Below are positions 1-6,103 of a stretch of 7,303 nucleotides of DNA, in pieces. Source of the stretch: JAKFVC01 sp040386595 (lineage in GTDB: Bacteria; Planctomycetota; Planctomycetia; Planctomycetales; Planctomycetaceae); assembly GCA_040386595.1 (NCBI GenBank), contig JAZKFE010000195.1:1-7303 (forward strand). The letters are read 5' to 3'. The position numbers and the translations under genes are program-made. Within the stretch, counting starts at the first letter, position 1; each line of letters opens with the position of its first letter. The notes beneath the pieces were generated by a model. The model ran no database searches, was not told the DNA's origin, and was given only the letters and a program-made list of their open reading frames with translations.

Positions 1-443
<443 letters not shown>

Positions 444-769
444 GAGGGCGATCCTTCTGGAAAACTGGACGCTGGTGGTCTGTTTGGAAAATCTGAGGAA
501 TTGCGTTGAGGAACAGACTGGTTCACAAGCAGAAATCGTGTCGAATCAATCTCTGCAATAGACTGCATGGTAACAAACTGGCAGTACGACCGGCAAATCG
601 AACGGCGAAGATATCGACGTTTTGGTCTGCCGTCGAATCCCAGCCTCCCCCGATCCGGGTGAAGCCGGACGCGGAAGTCGATACAATTCGGCTTTGGTGG
701 AACTGCCCTGAGGTTTCATCTTGGTTTCTGTTTGGTCTGTTGAGTGACTTCCTTGTCTGTCGAGGTTCC
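444..769. promoter_or_regulatory. Divergent intergenic region between the SIS gene and the AAA+ ATPase gene
   Basis: This stretch separates two divergent genes and should carry promoters for both. It holds a TACAAT hexamer at 682-687, a plausible -10 box for the rightward ATPase gene; the hexamer 17 bases upstream (659-664, GTGAAG) is a poor -35 box, so the assignment is weak. The only structured signal on the leftward side is the Shine-Dalgarno-like AGAAGGA of the SIS gene. The rightward ATPase reading frame stays open back to a TTG at 506, but residues upstream of the ATG at 770 do not look like AAA+ protein, so I treat them as untranslated. No repeats or RNA genes were seen. Confidence 0.4.
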
Positions 770-1759
770 ATGTCCACATCGGTTGAAATTGGCGGCGTGC
801 GGTTGTTCCTGGGGCATCCCGACAAGTCGGATGGAGAATGGATCGGACAGCGCGAGGTCCTCAAACAACTGCTGGCTTGTTGGCTGGTGGTCGACGATCG
901 CGACTTGCCCTTGGCTCCGCGGTTGGTCGGCCCCCCGGGTATCGGCAAGACGACCCTGGCGATGGCCGGTGCCAAACAGCGCAATCAAGAGCTCTATATC
1001 TTCCAATGCACGGCAGATACTCGCCCCGAGGATCTGCTGGTGACGCCGGTACTGGCGGAAAGTGGCAAGATTGTTTATCACGCTTCGTCGCTGGTCACGG
1101 CGATGTTGCGCGGCGGCATCTGTCTGCTGGACGAAGGCAACCGGATGAACGAGAAGTCCTGGGCCAGTCTCGCCCCCCTGCTCGACCATCGCCGCTATGT
1201 GGAATCGATCGTCGCCGGTATCACGATTCCGGCGCATCGCGACTTCCGCTGTGCCGTGACGATGAACATCGACGAGTCCACCTTTGAGATCCCCGACTAC
1301 ATTCTCAGCCGCCTGCAGCCGACCTTGCAATTGGGGTTCCCCAGCAAGCAAGAAGAGTTTGCGATCCTGAAGTACCACCTGCCGTTCGTCGAAGCCGACT
1401 TGATCAATTTGACGGTCGAGTTTCTCCAGCGAGCCCACGGTTTGAAGCTGGATTTCTCCACGCGCGACGGCATCAATCTGTTGCGGTATGCCGTCAAACG
1501 GATGATGCAGGATGCCGAGCATCCCATGTCCAAGGACGCCGTCTGGCAAGAGGCCTTGTTCCGGTGCTTAGGAGAAGAAGCCCTCGATCTGGACAACCTC
1601 GCGCGACGCCGCAATCAAACCTTGGGTGGCAGCGCCATCCCCATGGGCCTAGGCGACTTCTTCTTCGATCCCAACGACCCGTTGCACCCCGATTTCGAAG
1701 ATGACGACGACGAGGATCTGGACGATTTGGAAGATGACGACGAAGACGAAGACAACTGA
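770..1759 (+). CDS. MoxR-type AAA+ ATPase with acidic C-terminal tail
   Basis: A 329-residue cytoplasmic AAA+ ATPase of the MoxR/AAA_5 kind. These proteins are chaperone-like ATPases that usually work with von Willebrand factor A proteins in maturing or assembling protein complexes. Visible in order are Walker A GPPGIGKT (54-61), the segment RPEDLLVTPVL (85-95) typical of MoxR relatives, Walker B ICLLDE (117-122), a sensor-1 Asn in VTMNID (N166), and an arginine-finger-like ILSRLQP (R181). A helical lid follows to about residue 285. The last 22 residues contain 18 Asp or Glu. I chose the ATG at 770 because homology-like sequence starts there; GAGG lies 4 bases upstream, a weak ribosome site. 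A longer frame from TTG at 506 is rejected. No VWA partner is visible downstream, which is unusual for this family, so its client cannot be named. Confidence 0.85.
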   Translation: MSTSVEIGGVRLFLGHPDKSDGEWIGQREVLKQLLACWLVVDDRDLPLAPRLVGPPGIGKTTLAMAGAKQRNQELYIFQCTADTRPEDLLVTPVLAESGKIVYHASSLVTAMLRGGICLLDEGNRMNEKSWASLAPLLDHRRYVESIVAGITIPAHRDFRCAVTMNIDESTFEIPDYILSRLQPTLQLGFPSKQEEFAILKYHLPFVEADLINLTVEFLQRAHGLKLDFSTRDGINLLRYAVKRMMQDAEHPMSKDAVWQEALFRCLGEEALDLDNLARRRNQTLGGSAIPMGLGDFFFDPNDPLHPDFEDDDDEDLDDLEDDDEDEDN

Positions 1760-1773
1760 AATATTTTGAAACA

Positions 1774-1789
1774 TCTTCAGCAGGCTGAA
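1774..1789. repeat. Palindromic element, copy 1 (TCTTCAGCAGGCTGA)
   Basis: TTCAGC (1776-1781) and GCTGAA (1784-1789) form an inverted repeat 16 bases after the ATPase stop codon. The 15 bases 1774-1788 recur identically at 6104-6118, again directly behind a stop codon. The following sequence is A-rich (AATAAAA), not a U-tract for the plus strand, although read on the minus strand TTTTATT precedes the hairpin. It may be a dispersed gene-end element or a weak terminator. Confidence 0.5.
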
Positions 1790-1959
1790 TAAAAGGCCAC
1801 GCTCGGTGGGTCACTGACGGCAGTTCAAATCTTGTCACTACATTCCACAGACGGTGTGCGATCACATCGACTGTGGGGCCAACTCGAGCTATGCCGCACA
1901 TTGTCCATTTCAGATTCTGGTGAATGTGATTTGAAATCAGATTGCGGAGGTTCCAGGCT
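1790..1959. other. Intergenic region before the SUKH gene
   Basis: No coding sequence is supported. It contains GCGGAGG at 1944-1950, the ribosome site of the next gene. There is no GTTRRRY-type attC end here, so the SUKH gene cannot be shown to begin a cassette. Confidence 0.4.
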
Positions 1960-2775
1960 GTGAGTTTCCACCTCGACACCTTGAAGCTATTGGGTGTAGC
2001 CCCAGCAGTTTCGCAAAGCTCCGCTGCAGAACTCGACGACGCGGAACGCCGCATAGGTCGTAAGCTCCCTGCTTCAGTCCGAGAATGGTATTCGCTCGAC
2101 GGTGCGCGCTCGCTTCTCCGCCAGTACAGCAATGATGACCGGCCAGTCGACGTGCGTGAATTCGGACTAGCCCGAAACGACACTCTCGGCGGCGGCCCAC
2201 ATGATCTCTTAGCTCGTGATCTTGTAGTGTTCCGCTACGAGAATCAAGCGGTTTGCGTCTGGGCATTCGTACTCGACGGCTCCGTCGATCCACCTGTTTA
2301 TGTGGACTTCGACACACAGTTCAAGACGTGGAAGAAATGCGCGGACTCGTTCTCGGAGCACCTCTACGCCTGGATGTGGGATTACTCGCTGGTGTTAACC
2401 AGAGAGCCCATTATCCAGGCGCAGAATAAGCCTCTTTCAGAAGCTGCCCTTGAATTCCTGAAAGGGAATTTCGATGTCGGTCTTGAGACGTATGGTTGGC
2501 CGGGTCACACGCAGCATCGCTTTTCATCGCAAGGCCAACGCATCCTGATCTGGGCCAGTGAAGACCAAGCCGATTGGTGGCTTACGGCTGATGAAGAAGG
2601 ATCGCTCAAAAAATTGATTGCAACTGTGCGACACTGCGATCAAGTAGGGCAATCCTTTTGGTCAAATTCGGAACTCGGTGAGTCCATTTTATNNNNNNNN
2701 NNNNNNNNNNNNNNNNNNNNNNNNNNNNNNNNNNNNNNNNNNNNNNNNNNNNNNNNNNNNNNNNAGTTGAATTAA
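1960..2775 (+). CDS. SMI1/KNR4 (SUKH) family protein, interrupted by assembly gap
   Basis: A protein with the hallmarks of the SMI1/KNR4 or SUKH family: ERRIGRKLP followed by VREWYSLDGA (residues 29-49), the core strands DLVVFRYENQAVCVWAF (87-103), DPPVYVDF (110-117), and FSEHLYAWMWDY (131-142). SUKH proteins are known as immunity proteins against contact-dependent or polymorphic toxins and act by binding the toxin in the cytoplasm. Residues 143-244 (for example GWPGHTQHRF and QRILIWASEDQADWWL) form an additional region I do not recognise. The start is a GTG at 1960 preceded by GGAGG (1946-1950), 9 bases away; an in-frame TTG at 1942 overlaps that site and is less likely. Visible sequence stops at 2692 in a run of N. 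If the gap length is right, the frame resumes and ends at TAA 2773-2775 (271 residues). No toxin gene is visible, so the immunity role is inferred. Confidence 0.75.
   Translation: MSFHLDTLKLLGVAPAVSQSSAAELDDAERRIGRKLPASVREWYSLDGARSLLRQYSNDDRPVDVREFGLARNDTLGGGPHDLLARDLVVFRYENQAVCVWAFVLDGSVDPPVYVDFDTQFKTWKKCADSFSEHLYAWMWDYSLVLTREPIIQAQNKPLSEAALEFLKGNFDVGLETYGWPGHTQHRFSSQGQRILIWASEDQADWWLTADEEGSLKKLIATVRHCDQVGQSFWSNSELGESILXXXXXXXXXXXXXXXXXXXXXXXXXLN
2693..2764. other. Assembly gap (72 N)
   Basis: The gap interrupts the 3' end of the SUKH gene. The N count need not equal the true distance, so the C-terminus of that gene and the linkage across this point are uncertain. Confidence 0.99.
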
Positions 2776-3259
2776 ACGCCTGAGCCTTAACCTCGTTGCT
2801 GGACGACGATTCTCTTCAACTTAATCTGCAAACCCTTGATTGCAGCGATAAAAGTTCAAGAGCCATCATGTCGTCCCGGTTGCACAGAACACATTGAACT
2901 CTTTTGTCCTAAGTGACTTGCTGCAAAATGCCGTTTCGCCAGAACTGGAACTCACGTCGATGTGCCGGACCGAAGGCGATTCCGACTGATTGATTTCCGG
3001 CGGCGGAGAAACCTACGAACGCATTGTTTGACGTTGCGGTCTGCCGAAGGTCTGGACCGAAGTGGTCGCGTGAGCTTCGATCGCAGGATTTGTCAGTTTG
3101 GCGGGACATTCGCAGGTTTCCTCCCTACGGCCAGTCACCCGAACCGCAGTTGCCTTCGCCTCGTACTTTCCAGCATGGTGCGACAGTTGGTATGCTGCCT
3201 TCCCAAGAGTTCCCGTTTTCGTACAGGGGACTTTCCCCCACAAGCTCACGCCCATGTTG
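2776..3259. other. Region without a convincing gene; possible degenerate cassette
   Basis: From about 2960 on several frames on both strands stay open for 60-110 codons because stops are few, but none has a good ribosome site, a recognisable domain or a plausible start. On the plus strand a frame runs from 3074 (just after TGA 3071-3073) to TGA 3269-3271, and its stop touches the left arm of the attC-like hairpin. This is the position expected for the end of a cassette gene, but there is no ATG or GTG at a sensible place, and the predicted peptide (ending in PHKLTPMLGVL) cannot be assigned. I regard it as noncoding or a decayed cassette. Confidence 0.3.
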
Positions 3260-3264
3260 GGCGT
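3248..3264. repeat. Short perfect palindrome
   Basis: ACGCCCA, a 3-base loop TGT, then TGGGCGT: a 7-bp hairpin immediately left of the attC-like site. It may be a part of that recombination site or a separate hairpin. Confidence 0.5.
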
Positions 3265-3343
3265 ACTGTGAACCGGAGCGGCCGACAACGCGGTTTTTGA
3301 AATCAGAGTCTGCGGGAGCCGCCCGGTTACGGCTGCCGTTAGC
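3260..3343 (+). mobile_element. attC-like recombination site 1 (integron cassette site, degenerate left end)
   Basis: The left arm AACCGGAGCGGC (3271-3282) pairs with the right arm GCCGCCCGGTT (3318-3328) over 11 bp with one unpaired A (3277). An extrahelical base in the stem is a known hallmark of attC sites. The right end CCGTTAGC (3336-3343) provides the GTT core, although GTTAGCG departs from the GTTRRRY consensus. The left R-box is poor: GCGTAC (3261-3266) pairs at only four of six positions and lacks AAC. A start codon follows 9 bases after the core (ATG 3353), as expected in a cassette. Confidence 0.5.
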
Positions 3344-3352
3344 GTGGTGGAG

Positions 3353-3439
3353 ATGATGGCTCAACTCGAATGCCCATGTGGATACGTCCAAGACCTCGAT
3401 CCACAGCCGGACGTAGCGTGGCTTGCCGAGTACTCGAAG
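3353..3439 (+). pseudogene. 5' fragment of a small cassette ORF with CPC motif, truncated
   Basis: Right after attC-like site 1, ATG 3353 (or 3356) preceded by GGTGGAG opens a frame beginning MMAQLECPCGYVQDL and continuing PQPDVAWLAEYSK. CPCG is a common start of small zinc-ribbon-like or cassette-encoded proteins. After about 3439 the frame changes character, becoming Arg/Ser/Thr-rich, because it is now the out-of-frame reading of a DUF1501 tail; it stops at 3539-3541. I infer that the gene's 3' part and its own attC were lost by a rearrangement. The function is not recognised. Confidence 0.45.
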
Positions 3440-3582
3440 GTCAGGTCCACATCCACGCCCCGCAGGCGACGATGCTGCACTTGCTCGGCATCGACCACAC
3501 ACCGCTCACGTTCAACCAAGTCGGCCGCGACTTCCGCCTGACCGACATTCACGGCTCGGTGGTGCGGGAGATCTTGGGATGA
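3436..3582 (+). pseudogene. C-terminal remnant of a DUF1501 (sulfatase-fold) gene
   Basis: In this frame the peptide VHIHAPQATMLHLLGIDHTP, followed by LTFNQVGRDFRLTDIHG and SVVREILG, ends at TGA 3580-3582. This is the conserved C-terminus of planctomycete DUF1501 proteins, which end in an ATxLHLLGxDH block, then GRDFRLTDVHG. A full protein of this family has over 400 residues; only about 49 remain. The frame upstream (from 3370) gives an unrelated Arg/Pro-rich peptide, and the upstream DNA belongs to another small ORF in a different frame. It is therefore a remnant fused at about 3430-3445 to foreign sequence. DUF1501 genes often sit in operons with secreted planctomycete proteins, so it probably once preceded the DUF1080 gene. 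Confidence 0.75.
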
Positions 3583-3614
3583 ACGCGGTCTCATGTCGCG
3601 CGGCAGTCCGTTCA

Positions 3615-3644
3615 TGTCACTCGGTGACAAATTCGTCGGCGAAT
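3615..3644. repeat. Two adjacent small hairpins upstream of the DUF1080 gene
   Basis: TGTCAC-TCG-GTGACA (3615-3629) is followed directly by ATTCG-TCGG-CGAAT (3631-3644) and an A-run. They lie between the DUF1501 remnant and the DUF1080 start and could end upstream transcription or shape the leader. There is no U-tract on the plus strand. Confidence 0.35.
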
Positions 3645-3694
3645 AAAAAGTGAAAAACCGGCACTTCAAAGCTGCTAAAAGGAAAAGAAACACG

Positions 3695-4816
3695 ATGAGA
3701 AAGTTAGTCACAAGTTTGGCGCTGTGCTTGGTCATCGCGTGGCCCGCAGTGGCTCCGGCGCAGGCGTTGGACTCCGCGACTGAGGCGGCGACGCGGAAGC
3801 TGTTCGATGTTCAGGCGATCGGAGTCGAGCTGAAGTTGCAGGGGGAATACGTTGGCAAGGAGGGCGAGAAGTCGGTCGGTGCGCAGGTCGTGACGCGCGG
3901 CGAGAAGTCGTTTCATGCTCTGGTCCTCGAAGGCGGATTGCCGGGTGCTGGTTGGGATGGGGGGCGTTATGGACTATTGGAGAGCGCACCGTTGTCGCAA
4001 GGGCGAGCGGAGTTTCGTTCGCTGACGGACGAGGGAGTCAGCTCGGTTCTGGATGAGAACGGCCTGATGCTGAAGCGCGGTGAGCGACAGACTCTGTTGA
4101 AGCGAGTGGAACGCAAGAGCCCAACGCTCGGTCAGCAGCCTCCTGCGGCAGCGATCGTGCTGTTCGGTGGTGCGACTCCCAACATGGACGCATTCGAGGA
4201 GCGCAAGGACATCGAAGGATTGACCGCGCCGACGATGTTTGAAGGACACATGCTCGCCGGGGCCGTCACGAAACGGCGGTTCCGAGACTACCAGTTGCAC
4301 GTGGAGTTCATGACTGGGTGGGAGCCGCAGAACATTCCGTGGCGCCGAGCCGATGCGGGCATCTATATGCTCTCACGATACGAAGTCGCGATCGGCGATA
4401 GCTTTGGCTTCGACTTTGATCTGTCTGGGGCGACGAGTTCGCATCGCGGCAAGTTACTCGATGAGAAGAGCACGTCGTCGAAGTTTCCGGTGGCGACGAG
4501 CAACAACGCGCCGCGCGTCTGTGGAAGTGTGTTTACCTACCCGAGCAACGTCCCGAATTCGTGCCTGCCGCCGCTGGTTTGGCAGACACTCGACATCGAC
4601 TTCACGGCACCTCGATTCGACAGCGAAGGCAAGAAGACATCGAAGGCGGTGATCTCGGCGAAGTTGAATGGGCATCAGACGGTCGACAAGCAGGAAGTCA
4701 ATGGCCCGACGCCGCACGGCTTCCAAGGACCGGAGACTCCCGATGGCCCCATTTGGTTTGAAGCCTTCGGACGTCGCGTGCTATACCGCAACATCTGGGT
4801 TGTTGAAGGTCGTTGA
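3695..4816 (+). CDS. Secreted DUF1080 protein (3-keto-disaccharide hydrolase-like)
   Basis: A 373-residue protein with a Sec signal peptide (charged MRK, hydrophobic core, cleavage expected after PAQA near residue 24). The C-terminal half has the DUF1080 fold, a concanavalin-like beta sandwich whose characterised members cleave 3-keto-glycosides: IVLFGG (154-159, the usual LFDG position), FRDYQLHVEF (196-205), DAGIYMLSRYEVAIGDSFG (220-238, matching the family's SGIYLRGRYEVQILDSYG-like core), WQTLDIDF (296-303), and GPIWFEAFGRR with VLYRNIWVVEG (351-372). The N-terminal 150 residues are a separate domain often seen before DUF1080 in planctomycetes. ATG 3695 is preferred because the signal peptide starts there, with AAGGA 11 bases upstream; a longer frame from 3650 would add 15 lysine-rich residues. 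It acts outside the cytoplasm. The DUF1501 remnant is 112 bp upstream. Confidence 0.85.
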   Translation: MRKLVTSLALCLVIAWPAVAPAQALDSATEAATRKLFDVQAIGVELKLQGEYVGKEGEKSVGAQVVTRGEKSFHALVLEGGLPGAGWDGGRYGLLESAPLSQGRAEFRSLTDEGVSSVLDENGLMLKRGERQTLLKRVERKSPTLGQQPPAAAIVLFGGATPNMDAFEERKDIEGLTAPTMFEGHMLAGAVTKRRFRDYQLHVEFMTGWEPQNIPWRRADAGIYMLSRYEVAIGDSFGFDFDLSGATSSHRGKLLDEKSTSSKFPVATSNNAPRVCGSVFTYPSNVPNSCLPPLVWQTLDIDFTAPRFDSEGKKTSKAVISAKLNGHQTVDKQEVNGPTPHGFQGPETPDGPIWFEAFGRRVLYRNIWVVEGR

Positions 4817-5081
4817 GATCTGCTCGCCTGAGGTCGCGCAATCCTTAGTATGCATACCACGTCGGTCCGCCGCAACGACATCCGTTTGACGCTATTCGCC
4901 GATGGTTCTTCGTTACATCGGTCGGATCGACCGAAGCTACTTCGGTGTGCCGGACCGATAGTACCCAAGTTTGTTTATCGAATTCACCCAGAAGTTTTTT
5001 TGCTTAAATATCCTCAAAACCAAACAACGATCCAGAGGTCTCCATTTCTTCGATGCCCATTTTTAGTGGTTGCGTCGATCA
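4817..5081. other. Intergenic region with large imperfect palindrome
   Basis: No supported gene. Besides the hairpin at 4917-4959 there is a 10-bp perfect palindrome GTATGCATAC (4848-4857). An AT-rich patch (about 4965-5070, including TTTTTTTGCTTAAATAT) contrasts with GC-richer neighbours. Frames open here have no domain I recognise. If attC-like site 2 closes a cassette, its gene should lie here; none is visible. Confidence 0.4.
4917..4959. repeat. Imperfect palindrome downstream of the DUF1080 gene
   Basis: ATCGGTC (4917-4923) pairs with GACCGAT (4953-4959). Inside, CCGAAG (4931-4936) pairs with CTTCGG (4940-4945) around a 3-base loop. A symmetrical 7-base internal loop lies on each side. 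It could be a rho-independent-like terminator without a U-tract, or a protein-binding palindrome. Confidence 0.5.
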
Positions 5082-5187
5082 GCGACACCGAGGAAAGGCG
5101 ACGTGTGCTGCGTCTGGGGTTGGTTTGGGATTGGGATTGTTGTCTACTGGCTTGTGCGACACACGCAGGTAAACCTGGGCGTTAGGC
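5082..5187 (+). mobile_element. attC-like recombination site 2
   Basis: The right half, 5163-5189, matches site 3 (5579-5605) at 23 of 27 bases, including CCTG and the full CGTTAGGCGG end, with core GTTAGGC at 5181-5187 fitting GTTRRRY. The left half is weaker: CGACGTGTGCTGCG (5099-5112) aligns with CGACATTGTGCCGCG of site 3. CGTGTG (5102-5107) pairs with CACACG (5160-5165). I cannot find a good RYYYAAC left box; GCGACAC (5082-5088) is the best positional match. The next start codon is 8 bases after the core. Confidence 0.6.
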
Positions 5188-5195
5188 GGATTACT

Positions 5196-5441
5196 ATGTA
5201 TGCCTACTCTGCGGCAACTCCATTTCTGGCAATCGGCGTGGCATCATTGCTTCTGCTTCCTGCTACTGATCCGATTTCGCCTAATGTGCTGCCCCTAGGG
5301 CTTGCCGCCTTGGGCATCGGGTTCCTCATTCTGCTCTGTCGACCGCAGCAGCAACCAGCAGTAAAGCCGGCATTGTCAGTTGAGCTTCGTGTCGCTGCGG
5401 CAGTTATGTGTGCAATATTTTACGTTGTCTTGTTCTTCTAG
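5196..5441 (+). CDS. Small cassette-encoded membrane protein, three predicted helices
   Basis: An 81-residue protein of unknown function. Hydrophobic stretches at about 8-23, 31-47 and 64-81 suggest three transmembrane helices, with a short polar loop RPQQQPAVKP (49-58) between the last two; the chain ends in YVVLFF, inside the third helix. ATG 5196 lies 8 bases after attC-like site 2. GGCGG at 5185-5189, partly inside the site, is 6 bases upstream and could serve as ribosome site. The frame stays open upstream to a TTG at 5070, but that extension runs through the recombination site and is not favoured. Its attC (site 3) begins about 62 bases after the stop, giving a unit of 416 bp between cores. 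Small membrane proteins of unknown role are common in integron cassettes. I do not recognise the family. Confidence 0.65.
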   Translation: MYAYSAATPFLAIGVASLLLLPATDPISPNVLPLGLAALGIGFLILLCRPQQQPAVKPALSVELRVAAAVMCAIFYVVLFF

Positions 5442-5503
5442 TTCGGCTCAAAGGATGACTGTTCTCAAACGGAAGCATGGGGACAGCAATCTCAACACAG
5501 GTC

Positions 5504-5603
5504 GTCCCACCACGCCTTCAACCCGACATTGTGCCGCGGGCCGGTTTGGTGTGTAATCAAAATCACTCACGCGGCACAACGCGGGTTAACCTGATCGTTA
5601 GGC
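5504..5603 (+). mobile_element. attC-like recombination site 3
   Basis: The best site of the window. TTGTGCCGCG (5529-5538) and CGCGGCACAA (5570-5579) form a perfect 10-bp stem with a 31-base loop. Outside an asymmetric internal loop (ACA against CG), AACCCG (5520-5525) pairs with CGGGTT (5582-5587). The right end GGTTAACCTGATCGTTAGGC resembles the classical 59-base-element right half (TTAACTC...CGTTAG). The core GTTAGGC (5597-5603) fits GTTRRRY. The left box GTCCCAC (5504-5510) fits RYYYAAC at six of seven positions. Length and architecture fit attC; strand is given by the GTTAGGC end followed by the next gene. Confidence 0.75.
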
Positions 5604-5614
5604 GGTGTAGATCC

Positions 5615-6100
5615 ATGTCTCGTCGATTGCATCGCTTAGTGCTCGCGTTGGTTGCAACGGCGTTCGTCGGTTGTAATAGTGCGCCAGTACCTGACGTCGA
5701 CGCCGACAGTTTTGTCTTTTACTCTATCAAATCACCTGGAAATGCACCGCAACACTTGGAAGCTCTTGAAAAGCTTCATGGCTATGAGGTGTTGGGGAAG
5801 ATAGATATTAAAGACATGAAGACTCGCGAAGCTGTGGTGGCCGCATTTCGCGAGGGGGCGCCGGGAGGAGATGGACCGTTTGCAAGTTGTTTCTTCCCTC
5901 GCCATGCAATCTCAACCATTGTTGCAGGCAAAAGAATAGATTACGTCATTTGTTTTGAATGTGGACAGTATCGGATAATCCAAGGTGATAAATGGGTCGT
6001 CAAGAGTGTCAGCGGTGCACCATCATCCACGTTCAATAGCATCCTGACACAAGCAGGTGTCACACTGGCCCCGCCGCCAGGTGCGGTCTCGGAGCCGTAA
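5615..6100 (+). CDS. Small predicted lipoprotein of unknown function, cassette-like
   Basis: A 161-residue protein. The N-terminus MSRRLHRLV plus a hydrophobic core ends in FVGC, so Cys20 is a likely lipidation site (position -3 is Phe, slightly atypical). The mature part has conserved-looking blocks VFYSI (34-38), EVLGKIDIKD (58-67), CFFPRH (92-97) and VICFECGQY (111-119), and a Pro-rich end. It resembles small planctomycete hypothetical proteins with a CFxPRH and an ICFEC block; that is recollection of a pattern, not a database result. The Cys and His residues hint at metal or disulfide chemistry (inference only). The start follows attC-like site 3 by 11 bases, with GGCGG 9 bases upstream. 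A longer frame from 5477 crosses the attC and is rejected. No attC is visible after its stop. It is convergent with the thioredoxin-like gene. Confidence 0.7.
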   Translation: MSRRLHRLVLALVATAFVGCNSAPVPDVDADSFVFYSIKSPGNAPQHLEALEKLHGYEVLGKIDIKDMKTREAVVAAFREGAPGGDGPFASCFFPRHAISTIVAGKRIDYVICFECGQYRIIQGDKWVVKSVSGAPSSTFNSILTQAGVTLAPPPGAVSEP

Positions 6101-6103
6101 GTC

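Noticed and set aside
506..769. 88-codon upstream extension of the AAA+ ATPase from a TTG start
   Set aside because: The peptide is Arg/Cys/Trp-rich without family resemblance, and ATG 770 begins the recognisable part. The stretch is better explained as the divergent promoter region.
716..1549. 277-codon minus-strand open frame opposite the ATPase
   Set aside because: It is the antisense shadow of a clear AAA+ gene with Walker motifs; its peptide has no domain signs.
1494..2183. 229-codon minus-strand frame across the ATPase end and the SUKH start
   Set aside because: It overlaps two better-supported genes, and the peptide is Arg/Ser-rich low-quality sequence.
2962..3300. 112-codon plus-strand frame
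   Set aside because: Arg-rich composition, no ribosome site, no domain, and it runs into the attC-like hairpin; competing frames are open in the same DNA.
3013..3502. Minus-strand frames 3013-3288 and 3125-3502
   Set aside because: No recognisable domain or start signal. The second overlaps the attC-like site and the DUF1501 remnant in antisense.
4850..5185. Possible 111-codon gene between the DUF1080 gene and attC-like site 2
   Set aside because: It starts inside the GTATGCATAC palindrome without a ribosome site, contains the large palindrome, and has no coherent domain; I leave the region as intergenic.
5070..5195. Upstream extension of the small membrane protein from TTG 5070
   Set aside because: It includes a tempting hydrophobic segment (FGIGIVVYWLV), but it translates straight through the attC-like site and lacks a good start.
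5477..5614. 46-codon upstream extension of the lipoprotein
   Set aside because: It would translate attC-like site 3 and bury the lipoprotein signal sequence inside the chain.
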